64,000 nucleotides of DNA from positions 1,601,822-1,665,821 of the forward strand of contig NZ_CP129013.1 in NCBI RefSeq assembly GCF_020524035.2, in the 5' to 3' direction. The DNA is from Bacillus carboniphilus. GTDB taxonomy: Bacteria; Bacillota; Bacilli; Bacillales; JAIVKR01. Shown here in pieces: positions 22,656 through 32,782 of the stretch; positions within the stretch are counted from its first letter, which is position 1; every line of letters begins with the position of its first letter. Below the pieces are notes generated by a model, which had not been told where the DNA came from, did no database searches, and saw only the letters and a list, made by a program, of their open reading frames with translations. A program made the translations under genes and the position numbers.

Positions 22656-22692
22656 ATAAGAAAAGCACAAGCGCCCGTATAGTAACGACTGA
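22656..22692. repeat. Fragment of family A repeat
   Basis: It contains AATAAGAAAAGCACAAGCGCCCG, the start of the element, and is truncated after about 35 bases. It lies between comC and the folC terminator. Confidence 0.6.
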
Positions 22693-22730
22693 TGATGAAC
22701 GCGTGCTAATTTTTATCCGTTTTTACTCTA

Positions 22731-22766
22731 TGAAAAAAGTAAGAACAGCTACTACCTGTTCTTACT
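22731..22766 (-). terminator. Terminator after folC
   Basis: GTAAGAACAG and CTGTTCTTAC pair around a six-base loop and are followed on the minus strand by TTTTTTC. It lies about 70 bases past the folC stop. Confidence 0.87.
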
Positions 22767-22835
22767 ATATACTATTTGTTGATTCCATTGTTAAAATTTG
22801 CGAAACTTTCATTTTGAATCACTAAATCTTTATTT

Positions 22836-24118
22836 TTACTTATTAATAAGAAACTTTCTTACTTCAGAAATAAAATATAATGATCCTGTAATAACGAGAG
22901 GACGATTGTTCTTTTTTGCCTGGTCAGTTGCATATTCAAGCGCTCGCTGCCAATCTTCAATTACTATATGGTGTTGCCTTTCCAAATAGGAGAACATTAC
23001 ATTTGCTTTTTCAGCTTTTGGGAATTGAAAACTAGTTAAAATCATTTTTTCGCAATGAGGAGATAGCATTCTGAGCATCTTTTTGATCGGTTTATTTTGT
23101 AATGCAGAAAAAATGATATATGGCTTCTTCTCAAACGATTTCATTGTGTCAATAAGAGTCTCTATAGCTTCTAAATTATGGGCACCGTCCAAAATAATCG
23201 TTGGATGATCAGAAACTTGTTCAAATCGCCCTTTCCAAAAAGCTTTTTTTCAAGCCTCTCTTTATATCTGCTTCTTGAATATTGTTAAAGTCTCCCTTTT
23301 TTAATAAATCAGCCGCTAACACAGCAAGAGCAGCATTCTTTATTTGATGTTGTCCTTTCATAGAGATCGACAAATGTTGATAAGAACAAAAAGGGGCTTG
23401 TACATCAAAGGTTTCCTGATTTGCAAGCGACTGTAACACGTTTATGTAATGTGTATAAAGAAGATAAAGTTAAAGTTGCTTGCTTTTCAATCACGTTCAA
23501 AGCCTCTTGATTCTCAACAGCTGTAACAACGGGAACTTCATTTTTAATTATTCCGGCTTTTTGCCTACAGATTTCTTCAATTGTGTCACCAAGTATATCT
23601 GTATGATCAAAACCGATATTCGTAATGATAGAAATAATGGGTTTAATCACGTTAGTGGAGTCATAAAGACCTCCGAGTCCCGTTTCGACGATGACTAAGT
23701 CAACAGGGTTAAGTTCAGCAAAAAAATAAAACATCATGGCAGTGATAATTTCAAACTCTGTTGCTTCTCCAAGTTCAGCATGTTTCATCTCATCAACAAT
23801 TGGAGCAACAATATTGACCAATGTGACAAGTTCATCATCCGAAATCATTCTCCCATTTACACTGATTCGTTCATTAAAATATTCAATATAAGGCGACGTA
23901 AACGTACCTACAGAGTAATTGGCAGATTGAACAATTTCATTTAAAAAGGTTAAAGTTGATCCTTTTCCATTTGTTCCAGCAATATGAACATACTTTGATT
24001 TTTGATGCGGGTTTCCTAGCCTATCCAATATGTAGTTCATTCGATCTATTCCTGGTTTCACTCCAAATTTTAGTTTGGAATGAATCCAATCAATTGCTTC
24101 TTGAACATTTGTAACCAT
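22836..24118 (-). CDS. folC: Folylpolyglutamate / dihydrofolate synthase, frame broken twice
   Basis: FolC adds glutamate tails to folates. The N-terminal Mur-ligase part has the P-loop HIAGTNGKGST and FTSPYIEYFNERI. The rest continues in two other frames: KGQHQIKNAALAVLAADLL, then TIILDGAHNLEAIETL to the end at 22836. The second break is in a seven-base T run at 23244-23250, where one base fewer gives KKAFWKGRFEQVSD. The first is somewhere in 23400-23475. The repaired length is about 427 residues, normal for the family. Sequencing indels are the likely cause. Confidence 0.9.
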
Positions 24119-24139
24119 TTCTCACCTCAAGTAAAGGAG

Positions 24140-24166
24140 AAAGTGACTCATGAAACGAGTCACTCT
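24140..24166 (-). terminator. Stem-loop between valS and folC
   Basis: AGTGACTC and GAGTCACT pair around a seven-base loop. The T tract after it on the minus strand is weak, so it may only partly stop transcription or may stabilise valS mRNA. Confidence 0.5.
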
Positions 24167-24176
24167 CTGTTTAATA

Positions 24177-26813
24177 TTAGCCTTTTAAATCTTCTATACG
24201 TTGCAATACAATATCACGTTTCTCTATATAGTCTTTTTCTTTCTCACGTTCTTCTTCAATGACTTTTTTAGGAGCCTTCTGAATAAAGCCTTGGTTTGAT
24301 AATTTCTTTTGAACTCGTTCTACCTCTTTCGTTAATTTTTCAAGTTCTTTTTCTAGACGCGTTAACTCTTTCTCAACATCAATTAACCCTTCTAAAGGTA
24401 GAATTAACTCTACTCCTGATAATACAGCTGTCATTGCTTTATCAGATGTTTTAATTTGCAGATCTATTTTAAGTTGACTTGGGTTACAGAACCTTTCAAT
24501 ATATTGTTTATTTTTTTCTAACTGCTGTTTAATTTCTTCGGAATTCGCTTTTATTAGTATCGGAATTTTTTTGCTCATTGGTGTATCGACTTCTGCACGA
24601 ATATTTCGTACCGAACGAATTAATTCAACGAGCATTTTCATTTGTTGAGAAGCTTCCTCGTTCGTTACCTTTGGATCAATTTTAGGCCAATTGGATAAGG
24701 TAATCGACGGTCCTTGGTGAGGTAAGCTTTGCCATATTTCTTCAGTAATGAATGGCATGAATGGATGAAGCAATTTCATCGTTTGTTCAAGAACAGACGC
24801 TAAAATCGAGCGAGTTATAGCTTTCGCCTTTTCATCTTTACCGTAAAGAGGGATTTTCGCCATTTCAATATACCAATCACAAAAATCATCCCATATAAAG
24901 TTGTATAGCTGACGACCAACTTCACCATACTCATATTTTTCTACTAAGTTCGTCACGTTTTCGATCGTTTCATTTAAGCGAGTTAAAATCCAGTAATCTG
25001 CAACTGACTTTTCTCCTGATAAATCAATATCCTCATATTGAAGTCCTTCCAAATTCATCAAAACAAACCGAGACGCATTCCATATTTTATTGGCAAAATT
25101 CCAAATTGATTCTACTTTTTCATGACTATAACGCAAGTCTTGTCCTGGTGAGCTTCCTGTAGATAAGAAATATCTTAGCGAATCTGCTCCGTATTTCTCA
25201 ATTACCTCCATAGGGTCTACACCATTACCTAAAGATTTACTCATTTTTCGTCCTTCAGAATCTCGAACGAGACCATGAATAAGAACGTCTTTAAATGGTC
25301 GTTCCTCTGTAAATTCTAAACCTTGGAAGATCATTCTAGAAACCCAAAAGAAGATGATATCATAGCCCGTTACTAGTACATCTGTTGGATAGTAACGTTT
25401 AAAATCTTCCGCTGTTAAATCTGGCCAGCCCATCGTAGAAAACGGCCATAAGGCAGAGCTAAACCACGTATCTAATACATCTTGGTCCTGCTCCCAGTTT
25501 TCAATATCTTTTGGCGGCTCTTGATTCACATATACTTCTCCTGTTTCTTTATGATACCAAGCAGGTATTCGATGTCCCCACCAAAGTTGACGAGAAATAC
25601 ACCAGTCTCGAATGTTCTCCATCCAGTGCAAATATGTTTTTTCAAAACGATTGGGTACAAAATGAACTTTCTCTTCTTCTTTTTTCTGTAATTCAATCGC
25701 TTTTTCTGCTAACGGCTCCATTTTAACAAACCATTGTGTGGACAAATAAGGTTCAACAACCGCTCCACTACGTTCACTATGACCGACAGAATGAAGATGA
25801 TCCTCAATTTTAAATAATACCCCTTCTTCTTGAAGATCATTAACTAACTGCTTTCTTGCCTCGAAGCGGTCTAAACCGTTATATTTACCTGCATTTTTGT
25901 TCATTGTTCCATCTTCATTCATAACAAGAACACGCTCTAATTGATGGCGATTTCCTACTTCAAAGTCATTTGGATCGTGTGCAGGGGTTATTTTTACAGC
26001 CCCAGAACCAAACTCCATATCAACATAATCATCGGCAACAATTGGAATTTCACGATCAATGATTGGTAGTTTCACTTTCTTGCCAATTAAATGTTGATAA
26101 CGCTCATCATCAGGATGTACAGCAACAGCCGTATCACCTAGCATTGTTTCTGGTCTAGTTGTCGCGATTTCAATAAAACCAGATCCATCAACTAATGGAT
26201 ATTTCATATGATAAAATGCTCCTTGTACATCTTTATAGATAACCTCTATGTCAGACAAGGCTGTTTTTGTTTGAGGATCCCAGTTTATGATATACTCCCC
26301 GCGATAAATAAGTCCTTTATTGTATAGTTTAACGAACACTTCTTGTACTGCTTTTGATAATCCTTCATCTAAAGTAAAACGTTCACGAGAATAATCCAGC
26401 CCTAGGCCAAGCTTTGACCATTGACTACGAATGAATTCAGCATATTCTTCTTTCCACTTCCATGTTTCTTTCACAAAATTTTCTCGACCGAGGTCATATC
26501 GAGATTTCCCTTCTTTACGTAACTTTCCTTCCACTTTTGCTTGAGTAGCAATACCCGCATGGTCCATTCCAGGAAGCCATAAAACATCATAACCTTGCAT
26601 TCGTTTAATTCTTGTTGTGATATCTTGCAGTGTTGTATCCCAAGCATGACCTAAATGGAGCTTACCCGTAACGTTTGGTGGGGGAATAACAACCGTATAA
26701 GGGGTCTTCGTATCATCGTTTGTAGCTTCAAAAAATTTTCCATTCACCCAAAAATCATAGCGGTTTTTTTCAATTGTATTTGGATCATATTTCTTTGGAA
26801 TCGAGTTTTCCAT
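24177..26813 (-). CDS. valS: Valyl-tRNA synthetase
   Basis: An 878-residue class I synthetase (880 in B. subtilis). The signature HLGH is in [10 protein letters not shown] and KMSKS in [12 protein letters not shown]. An editing domain (about residues 190-330) with [15 protein letters not shown] hydrolyses Thr-tRNA(Val). A tRNA-binding anticodon domain and a C-terminal coiled coil complete the protein. The ATG start has CTGGAGG upstream. Expression is controlled by the T-box leader at 27.1-27.4 kb. Confidence 0.98.
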   Translation of the reverse strand: MENSIPKKYDPNTIEKNRYDFWVNGKFFEATNDDTKTPYTVVIPPPNVTGKLHLGHAWDTTLQDITTRIKRMQGYDVLWLPGMDHAGIATQAKVEGKLRKEGKSRYDLGRENFVKETWKWKEEYAEFIRSQWSKLGLGLDYSRERFTLDEGLSKAVQEVFVKLYNKGLIYRGEYIINWDPQTKTALSDIEVIYKDVQGAFYHMKYPLVDGSGFIEIATTRPETMLGDTAVAVHPDDERYQHLIGKKVKLPIIDREIPIVADDYVDMEFGSGAVKITPAHDPNDFEVGNRHQLERVLVMNEDGTMNKNAGKYNGLDRFEARKQLVNDLQEEGVLFKIEDHLHSVGHSERSGAVVEPYLSTQWFVKMEPLAEKAIELQKKEEEKVHFVPNRFEKTYLHWMENIRDWCISRQLWWGHRIPAWYHKETGEVYVNQEPPKDIENWEQDQDVLDTWFSSALWPFSTMGWPDLTAEDFKRYYPTDVLVTGYDIIFFWVSRMIFQGLEFTEERPFKDVLIHGLVRDSEGRKMSKSLGNGVDPMEVIEKYGADSLRYFLSTGSSPGQDLRYSHEKVESIWNFANKIWNASRFVLMNLEGLQYEDIDLSGEKSVADYWILTRLNETIENVTNLVEKYEYGEVGRQLYNFIWDDFCDWYIEMAKIPLYGKDEKAKAITRSILASVLEQTMKLLHPFMPFITEEIWQSLPHQGPSITLSNWPKIDPKVTNEEASQQMKMLVELIRSVRNIRAEVDTPMSKKIPILIKANSEEIKQQLEKNKQYIERFCNPSQLKIDLQIKTSDKAMTAVLSGVELILPLEGLIDVEKELTRLEKELEKLTKEVERVQKKLSNQGFIQKAPKKVIEEEREKEKDYIEKRDIVLQRIEDLKG

Positions 26814-26836
26814 TTTTTTACCTCCAGTTTTTCATA

Positions 26837-27047
26837 TAAGAAAGGCGCAAGCGCCCGTTTAGCGACGCAGGTGAAAAGGTACGTCAACTAAGTACAGTCA
26901 CATCCTGTGACTAACGTTGACGCTAGCACTTCCTGTGCATCGCCGCATGAGATAAAGGAAACACGAAAAGCCGCAGGCTTCGATGTTGACTTATCGTAGA
27001 GAGGAGGGCGAAGCATCACCAGTCGCTGGGCGCTGGAGCTAGACAGC
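26837..27047. repeat. Dispersed intergenic repeat, family A, full copy inside the valS leader
   Basis: Its ends are inverted: AGCGCCCGTTTAGCGAC near the left and GTCGCTGGGCGCT near the right. The internal hairpins are GTCAC-ATCCT-GTGAC and GCAC-TTCCT-GTGC. It lies between the T-box terminator and the valS start codon, so read-through transcripts must contain it. Confidence 0.88.
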
Positions 27048-27091
27048 AATGTTAGCATATTCTTATAAAGGACAAAGTTTATACATTCTTA

Positions 27092-27395
27092 TCTTTTAAA
27101 AAAAGCCCTTTCATCCTCTAAAAAGGACGAAAGAGCTTCGCGGTACCACCTTTATTCATAAAATCATAACAGATCTTATGCACTTGGAACTGTAACGGTT
27201 TTTAAACCGACTTCTTCTATTAGGTTTAGAGCCGTTCGAAGAAGTGACTCAAGGGTGACGTAAAATTGACTCTACTTTAAGGAATCTTCCAGCTAATGAC
27301 TCCTCTCTCTAAAAAGCGATATTCAACTTTTAGCCCTCTCATAGTCGATCACTAAATATTTATATTATCATCGTCAACAAAAAAAGAGTTATGTA
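27092..27395 (-). promoter_or_regulatory. T-box riboswitch of valS
   Basis: The T-box core GGTGGTACCGCG is on the minus strand at 27139-27150. It is followed by a terminator hairpin (AGCTCTTTCGTCC with GGATGAAAGGGCT, then a T run, 27096-27137). The region upstream to about 27395 can form the stem I and antiterminator structures. A GTC in TTTTACGTCACCC is a candidate valine specifier codon, not verified by folding. Uncharged tRNA(Val) should favour antitermination into valS. Confidence 0.87.
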
Positions 27396-27528
27396 TACAT
27401 CTTAAAAAAAAATCGTTTGCCCGTCAATTGAATTAACAAAATAAATTGACTATCAAAGTGACCGGAACACTTTTTTATTTTTCTTCATAAAATGATTCTA
27501 CAAAAAGAATGAATCGGAGGAATCTACA

Positions 27529-27717
27529 ATGAAAAAGTTCAACCGATATTCGTTGCCCCCTTGGTTAAGTCAAGTTCGTGCTGTTCTTGGACAGTTTATT
27601 ATCCCCCTAACTGTTTTTCAAGCCTTTCGTACACTTTTTCTTCCTTCAACGATCGATGTCTTCCTACTAGCCATCCTTTTGGGTCTATCATTCGCTTATT
27701 ATTATGAATGGCTATAA
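27529..27717 (+). CDS. Small membrane protein, 62 residues
   Basis: The ATG follows GGAGG at a good distance. The protein has a short basic N-terminus (MKKFNRYSLPPWLSQVRA) and two hydrophobic stretches (about residues 20-38 and 42-60). It ends AYYYEWL. I do not recognise a named family. It is oriented away from valS and carries no obvious neighbour in its operon: a repeat fragment overlaps its stop codon. It may be a conserved small protein of Bacillaceae. Confidence 0.65.
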   Translation: MKKFNRYSLPPWLSQVRAVLGQFIIPLTVFQAFRTLFLPSTIDVFLLAILLGLSFAYYYEWL

Positions 27718-27785
27718 GAAAAGCGGAAGCGCATTGTATAGCCACGACAAGCATAATGTTCAACCTTAGCTTATGCTTGTCTATA
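27713..27785. repeat. Short repeat related to family A
   Basis: It starts ATAAGAAAAGCGGAAGCGC and ends CTTATGCTTGTC, with internal CCACGACAAGCATAATG. It matches the second half of the copy at 8163-8363 (inverted). This is probably a separate short element that shares the AAGAAAAGCG start. Confidence 0.65.
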
Positions 27786-27860
27786 TATTCTCTCCCCTAT
27801 TTTCCAAACCAATATATAACTCTTACAAAAACATATTATCCCTATTTAAAAGTAAAATCA

Positions 27861-27891
27861 ACTTTACATAATGTAAAGTTTACTATACAAT
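27861..27891 (+). promoter_or_regulatory. Promoter with palindromic operator of the membrane protein/XRE operon
   Basis: TTTACA (27863-27868) and TACAAT (27886-27891) are exactly 17 bases apart. A 19-base palindrome, ACTTTACATAATGTAAAGT (27861-27879), covers the -35 box. Such placement is typical of an autoregulating repressor. The XRE protein encoded in the operon is the natural candidate. Confidence 0.72.
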
Positions 27892-27941
27892 ATAGGTATA
27901 TTAGTGATATTTACCAATTTGTCCTTAAAGGAGGAGAAAAG

Positions 27942-28403
27942 ATGAAAGTAGTAACTAGAGGTGTTTTCACAATTATTATGCTTATGCTATTTGGATGGCA
28001 ATTGATTTATTTTTATAACGCCAATATAGATATTGTCCATTTTATCAAAAATGATTCTACTGATTCCTTTATGTTTGAAATTAATATGATCCCTACATTA
28101 CTTTTAATACTAACTGTTGCTGGTTATTATTTTTTCATTAAAGATGCACGAAAAAATTTCTTTCGTATCAAACCAGATGAATTTGAAGAGAAGGATGAAA
28201 GAGAAAAGCAAATTACGAGTCAAGCTTGTAGAACATCCTATGTGAGTATGATGTATGCTTCACCTATCATCTGTGGGCTTTTTGTTTTTTATCCTTTTAT
28301 ATCAGACCTGATCCCTTACTATCCTATCCTTGTTTTTTTATTACTACCTTTAACACAAATTATTACATATCTTATTTCTTGGAGAAGATCCTACTTGAAT
28401 TAA
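27942..28403 (+). CDS. Integral membrane protein of a two-gene operon with an XRE regulator
   Basis: A 153-residue protein. It has a hydrophobic N-terminal helix (residues 7-25), a second (about 45-64), a charged cytosolic segment (RIKPDEFEEKDEREKQITSQ) and two C-terminal helices (about 100-145). ATG 27942 follows AAAGGAGGAG. It is paired with a small helix-turn-helix protein 41 bases downstream, an arrangement common in Firmicutes (DUF2178/DUF3796-like membrane proteins). I cannot assign a function. Confidence 0.78.
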   Translation: MKVVTRGVFTIIMLMLFGWQLIYFYNANIDIVHFIKNDSTDSFMFEINMIPTLLLILTVAGYYFFIKDARKNFFRIKPDEFEEKDEREKQITSQACRTSYVSMMYASPIICGLFVFYPFISDLIPYYPILVFLLLPLTQIITYLISWRRSYLN

Positions 28404-28444
28404 TGAGTTGGTTTCTCAATAGGGAATAGAAAAGGTGATGGGAA

Positions 28445-28657
28445 ATGGAAATAAAAAACCGCGTGAAAGAATTAAGAACCAGACATTACATGACCCAAAA
28501 CGTATTAGCAGAAAAAGTTGACGTTACGAGACAAACAATTGTTGCGTTGGAAAAAGGAAGCTATGTACCTTCATTGCTTTTAGCGATGAATATTGCACGT
28601 GTATTTAACTTACCGATTGAGGATATTTTTTATTTTGAGGAGGACGAAAATTATTAG
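28445..28657 (+). CDS. Small XRE/Cro-type transcriptional regulator
   Basis: A 70-residue protein that is nearly all helix-turn-helix: KNRVKELRTRHYMTQNVLAE, then VTRQTIVALEKGSYVPSLLL. It ends with the LPIEDIFYFEEDENY tail typical of YozG-like regulators paired with membrane proteins. The RBS AAAGGTGATG lies upstream. It probably represses its own operon through the palindrome at 27861-27879. Confidence 0.87.
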   Translation: MEIKNRVKELRTRHYMTQNVLAEKVDVTRQTIVALEKGSYVPSLLLAMNIARVFNLPIEDIFYFEEDENY

Positions 28658-28686
28658 AAACCTAATCTCATATTGATTAGGTTTCT
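28656..28686. terminator. Convergent stem-loop between the XRE gene and ysxE
   Basis: AGAAACCTAATC and GATTAGGTTTCT form a 12-base-pair stem that covers both stop codons. T tracts on either side are short, so this is a plausible but not strong bidirectional terminator. Confidence 0.55.
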
Positions 28687-29703
28687 ACCTTTTCTTGATT
28701 CTCTTTATCTTCTGTCTCTTTGATTTTCAAAACAACAAACTCGATGTTTTTCATCTGCCATATTTTTTTATTGATGAGTTTACAGCCAGTCATTTCATCT
28801 AATTTGCCTTGTTTGAACTCGTTTATCACTTGATATAAGTTATGAGGATACGCCATATAACACATAAAAAGTGATTTTTCCGCCTCTGTCCACTTGCATT
28901 GACTTTGATACGTATAAAATAAATTGACACACTCATCACTTATAAAAGGATACTGGTTTAAATACGAGCGATAATAATAAATAAACTCATAAATAGGAGA
29001 GGAGTAAGAAGCTTTTTCAAAATTAATTAAATAAGGACTTCCTTCATCATCTATTAGAAAATGATCGGGCGAAAGGTTGCCATGATTTAATACAACCCTT
29101 CCTTGCTCCTCTTCTTCTAACTGCTCTACCCATTTTTCCAATTTCTCTAGCGCAAATGTTGTGGAATGACGTGCTTCAATAAAATAAGTGACAGCCTGTA
29201 ATTCAAAAGGAGACATATACCATCTCTTTTCAGCTTTTTCAATATACGATTCATACTGTTGTTGCTGCTGGAGCCATCTAGCTGATATTTCGTCATAATG
29301 CTGCTTAGCCACTTCTTTTTCCAGCTTATTAAAAGTAGAAGTAGCCGTGTGCATTGAACCAACTTCTTTGAAGAACTGTTCTTTTTTTTTGTTTCTCATC
29401 AATTTTTTGATTGTCTTGTATCCATGGCATTAAATAATACGAATGACCTTGCTGATCGACTACGTATAATTGTCCATCTATCGAAGGATAAATGGGAACA
29501 AACTTATGGTATCCAGCTTGTTTCAGAATCGGAATCGCTGCATTTAACGATGAACGATTTAATACTTTCTTCAAAGCATAAGTCCCTGTATTGGATTGGA
29601 TTTTCCACACTTTATCAGTATATTGATTAATGTATTGAGGAACAATTTGATAAGCTCGTAGAACAAGTGGCATATCTAATGTTTGTGTATTCAATAATAC
29701 CAC
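28677..29703 (-). CDS. ysxE: YsxE, CotS-like spore coat kinase-fold protein, frame broken once
   Basis: The N-terminal part (MVLLNTQTLDMPLVLRAYQI to DEKQKK) and C-terminal part (EQFFKEVGSMHTATSTFNK to the end) are in different frames. The break is in a nine-base T run at 29382-29390, and one base less joins them. The repaired protein is about 341 residues with the choline/aminoglycoside-kinase fold, including LNHGNLSPDHFLID. CotS relatives sit in the spore coat. It neighbours spoVID and valS as in B. subtilis. Confidence 0.87.
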
Positions 29704-29842
29704 CTTCTTTCAAAGAAGTTAAATGGACAAAGTTTTTACTCCCTCATTAAAGTAACGTTTTCTCTAAATATTTCTGTTTTCCCAGGGTTTCATTTTTCAT
29801 AAGAAGACTCATTGAATGAAACCATGCGTATAGTTTTCTGAT

Positions 29843-29896
29843 CTTATAAAAAACAGCTATTTAACAAAGTGAATACTTTGCTCGATAGCTGCTACA
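29843..29896 (-). terminator. Terminator after spoVID
   Basis: CAGCTAT and ATAGCTG flank an inner stem CAAAGT/ACTTTG and are followed on the minus strand by TTTTTTAT. It separates spoVID from ysxE. Confidence 0.82.
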
Positions 29897-29927
29897 ATAC
29901 CTAAATAATCTTTTTTACACTAGATAA

Positions 29928-30935
29928 TTAACTGTTTTGCATTGAATAAAGCGGAATATAAACAATTTGCCCCTCTGATACATCATCATCTGCCGATAAT
30001 TGATTGACTCGTATTAATTGTTGCATACTTACATCATACCGTTCACAAATCGATTCTAAAGAATCCCCTTGCTGAACAATGCAAAGCTTCAACTTTGAAA
30101 AATCTTCTTCTTCACTTGTCGTGAAAAGATCCTTTAAATATAAACTGTTGTCATTTGTTCTTTCTTCCTCTTCTTCCTGACCACCTTGATTCATTGGTTG
30201 AATGCTTGTCTGATTTATCCCTTGTTCCATTTGATGATTTGGTGTTTGAGGTGAACGAGCTTTCCTCACCTCTACAGTTAATTCATCTTCCTCTTCTTCC
30301 TCATAAATGGTATAAAGTTCATGTTCGTCTGTTTCATCTTCATCCAAAAGCGTTTGCACTCTTTCCTCTACTTGAGGTTCTACGATAGGAACATCCTCTT
30401 CAAGTGTAGTTGATCGGTAAAGTGCTTCCTGTTCAACATCTTCAATAGATTCAGGTTGTTCTTGAATGCTAACAGACCCTTCTTCACGTTCCGAATTTAA
30501 TTGAACTTGATCTTGCAAACCACTAATAAGTAAACCAGCTTGTAGTTGGAGACAACGTGTTTCAGGAAAATCATAATCAAAAGAATCAACATTCACATAG
30601 ATTTCTTCTAAACTATTAATTCGGTCTCTTGGGATCGTTATATCAACAGGAAATCGATTAATAAATTCCGATACCCCATCATCTCTTGTTGTCACTTCAT
30701 GAATATATCGTGCATTTGGGTGAATAACGGTTGAATCGACTGTATTAAGCTCAGATGCCATTCGGTATTCCCCTGTTAATATTAAGGCTCCTTTAATCGA
30801 GACATATTGCTCATGTTCTTGAATGGCTACATCAGGTTCTAAAGACATGTTAACTAGCTCTCTAACTTCCTGTCCTTTTTGAAACCATATGACTTCCTCT
30901 ACCTCAAAGCGCAATGGAGATTGAGCTTCTGACAT
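29928..30935 (-). CDS. spoVID: SpoVID, spore coat encasement protein
   Basis: A 335-residue protein, shorter than B. subtilis SpoVID (575). The conserved N-terminal domain (MSEAQSPLRFEVEEVIWFQK to about residue 150) is followed by a long acidic linker rich in Glu and Gln, and a C-terminal LysM (CIVQQGDSLESICERYDVS). It interacts with SafA and SpoIVA to spread coat layers around the forespore. A sigma-E promoter lies 55 bases upstream. Confidence 0.92.
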   Translation of the reverse strand: MSEAQSPLRFEVEEVIWFQKGQEVRELVNMSLEPDVAIQEHEQYVSIKGALILTGEYRMASELNTVDSTVIHPNARYIHEVTTRDDGVSEFINRFPVDITIPRDRINSLEEIYVNVDSFDYDFPETRCLQLQAGLLISGLQDQVQLNSEREEGSVSIQEQPESIEDVEQEALYRSTTLEEDVPIVEPQVEERVQTLLDEDETDEHELYTIYEEEEEDELTVEVRKARSPQTPNHQMEQGINQTSIQPMNQGGQEEEEERTNDNSLYLKDLFTTSEEEDFSKLKLCIVQQGDSLESICERYDVSMQQLIRVNQLSADDDVSEGQIVYIPLYSMQNS

Positions 30936-30989
30936 GTAAATATCCTCCTTTCAAAACCAAATACGTAACAGAAACATTGATGACATTAT

Positions 30990-31019
30990 AGGTTTATGAG
31001 TAAAGTCTTAGGAATATGT
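30990..31019 (-). promoter_or_regulatory. Predicted sigma-E promoter of spoVID
   Basis: ACATATT (31013-31019) and CATAAACCT (30990-30998) on the minus strand are 14 bases apart, close to the sigma-E consensus. spoVID is a known sigma-E gene. The remaining space to the IS element (31020-31165) shows nothing else. Confidence 0.65.
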
Positions 31020-31170
31020 TTACTTTTTGATATAAAGAATGCGTCCATGAGTATTTTTTTGAAAATTTTAATAAGAGTTGTTGTTTAGAACCTAGGTAAA
31101 ATAGTGAGTAGGAGGGTGAGAATGGGGATGTTTATCCAAATAGTTTATGAATTTTTTCTTTATAAGAAAA

Positions 31171-31199
31171 ACCAGGTGTGATTAAAAATCACACCTGGT
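31171..31199 (-). terminator. Hairpin at the transposase 3' end
   Basis: A 13-base-pair stem with a T-rich tail on the minus strand. It overlaps the stop codon. It may act as terminator and as an element end. Confidence 0.7.
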
Positions 31200-32668
31200 C
31201 CTTTTTGGTGCTCAGAATATCCTCAATCCTGTATTCCTTCCCATGAATACCTTTATAGTATTCAGGATACATGTCTTCTCCACATTTTTCACAGGAGAAC
31301 ATAGGGGGGACGGCTGGATCACCTCCATCCATTAAATCAAAATCTCTTACCACTTGTTGTGGAATCTCTTCTTTTTCATGACACACTAAACAAACAAAGT
31401 TGATGCTCTGTTTTGATTGGGCCATTTTTTTTTTTTTTTTCTTGCCTTTTTTCGGTGTTTCGATACTGGTGAAATGATGAATCACCCTTTCTAAATAGGC
31501 TCTTGTCGTGGTACACAAGGCCACCTTGATTTCTAGTCTACCATTTTCAAGACAGACTTCTCCCTTGTATTCATAGTAACACTGGCATTTTTCACAAATA
31601 AGAGGGTCTCTCTTACCACTTGATACGATTCGTTCCCTCCATGTCTGACGGCGCATTGTTTTCTTTGCTTTCACTATCCAGCGTTTCGCTTTCTGTTGCC
31701 ATTGACATAAGACTTTTTACTCAAGCCCTTGCATCTCCTTGAATACATCCCATAATGACGAATCGTCTTAAACTGTTCATCTGGGATATGACGAATAAGC
31801 CTAGAGATAAATTCCTCTACACTGATCGTTTCTCTCTTTTCTTTTCCGTCTGTCTTATCATGATACGTAAAGGTTACCTTTTGTCCGTCATATGCCTCGA
31901 TCCGATTCAGTCCTATCGCAGGTCGACGAATATAACGGCCAATATAGCGAAGTTGTTCTTTTACATTCCCTTCCTGTTTTGGCGCATGCACATAGAAGCC
32001 CTTCCCATTATTGTGAAACGCCTGTTGTAATCGAGGTTGTATTCTCTTCTTTTCTTTTTCTGACACACCTCTGCGTATGAACTTTAACACCACGGTCTGC
32101 CACTGCTTTCTTAACATTTCAAATGGCAGATAATCGTACTGTTTCCATTCCCCCTTTTTCGTAAGACCTCCCATCGTCACTAGCATATGTACATGGGGAT
32201 TGAAATTCACTCTGGATCCGAAAGTATGTAAGCCTGATATGATTCCAGGGGTCACTTTCGCTTTCTTTTTGAAAAAATCCATGATTAATCATACGCCTCG
32301 TCCATCAAATCTTTTAACAGATGGCGATGAAGCAAAAACACATCACGCAGTCCTTCATCAATTGTAAAGATGACATGACGATGATTCACCTGTAAGACCT
32401 CTTCTGTTAGTAGTCGACTCCATTCTTCGCTTTCTCCTACTGAACAAGTGGTACAAAATCGACCCTTACAACGATACGGAACCTTCCTGACATCATGGCA
32501 ACCTTCACAAACAAATAGCTTAAATCCATTTTTGGGATTCCCACACCCTCTGAATTTCTCTATTTCCTTTCTTACTATTGGACGGATTTTAGCTCCATGT
32601 TTCTTTTGAAAGTGATCCCAATGGTTATGTTTATCAAAGAAAATTTGTTTTAATATATTATTCTCCAT
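31189..32668 (-). CDS. IS91 family transposase in three frames
   Basis: Three consecutive pieces make one transposase. The first (32285-32668) has the zinc-binding N-terminus with CEGCHDV and RFCTTCSVGE. The second (31674-32282) has the HUH motif NPHVHMLVTMGG and the paired tyrosines in RYIGRYIRRPA. The third (to 31189) has CEKCQCYYEYKGEVC and a run of lysines coded by 16 A. One missing base near 32284 and one near 31714-31718 would join them (YDLIMDFF; SKKVLCQWQQ). It could be a decayed copy or a sequencing artefact. Confidence 0.82.
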
Positions 32669-32732
32669 GACATCAAAATACCACAGTTTCTAAGACTGTG
32701 GTAGACCCGAAATTATATACTTTCTTATCTTT

Positions 32733-32782
32733 CAAAAAAAAAGCTGTCCCCGAAAAAATCTTTCGAGACAGCTTCTGTTTTT
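32733..32782 (-). terminator. Terminator after hemL
   Basis: AGCTGTCTCG and CGGGGACAGCT pair (with wobble) across an eleven-base loop and are followed on the minus strand by nine T. It ends the hemAXCDBL operon. Confidence 0.9.

Larger units (their letters stand above)
31165..32710 (-). mobile_element. IS91-like insertion element
   Basis: The element holds an HUH-type transposase gene bounded by two hairpins. One covers the transposase stop (ACCAGGTGTGATT with AATCACACCTGGT, 31171-31199). The other lies upstream of the gene (TACCACAGT with ACTGTGGTA, about 32680-32705). It sits between spoVID and hemL, which are adjacent in B. subtilis. IS91 elements lack inverted ends, so the exact borders are uncertain. 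Confidence 0.75.
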
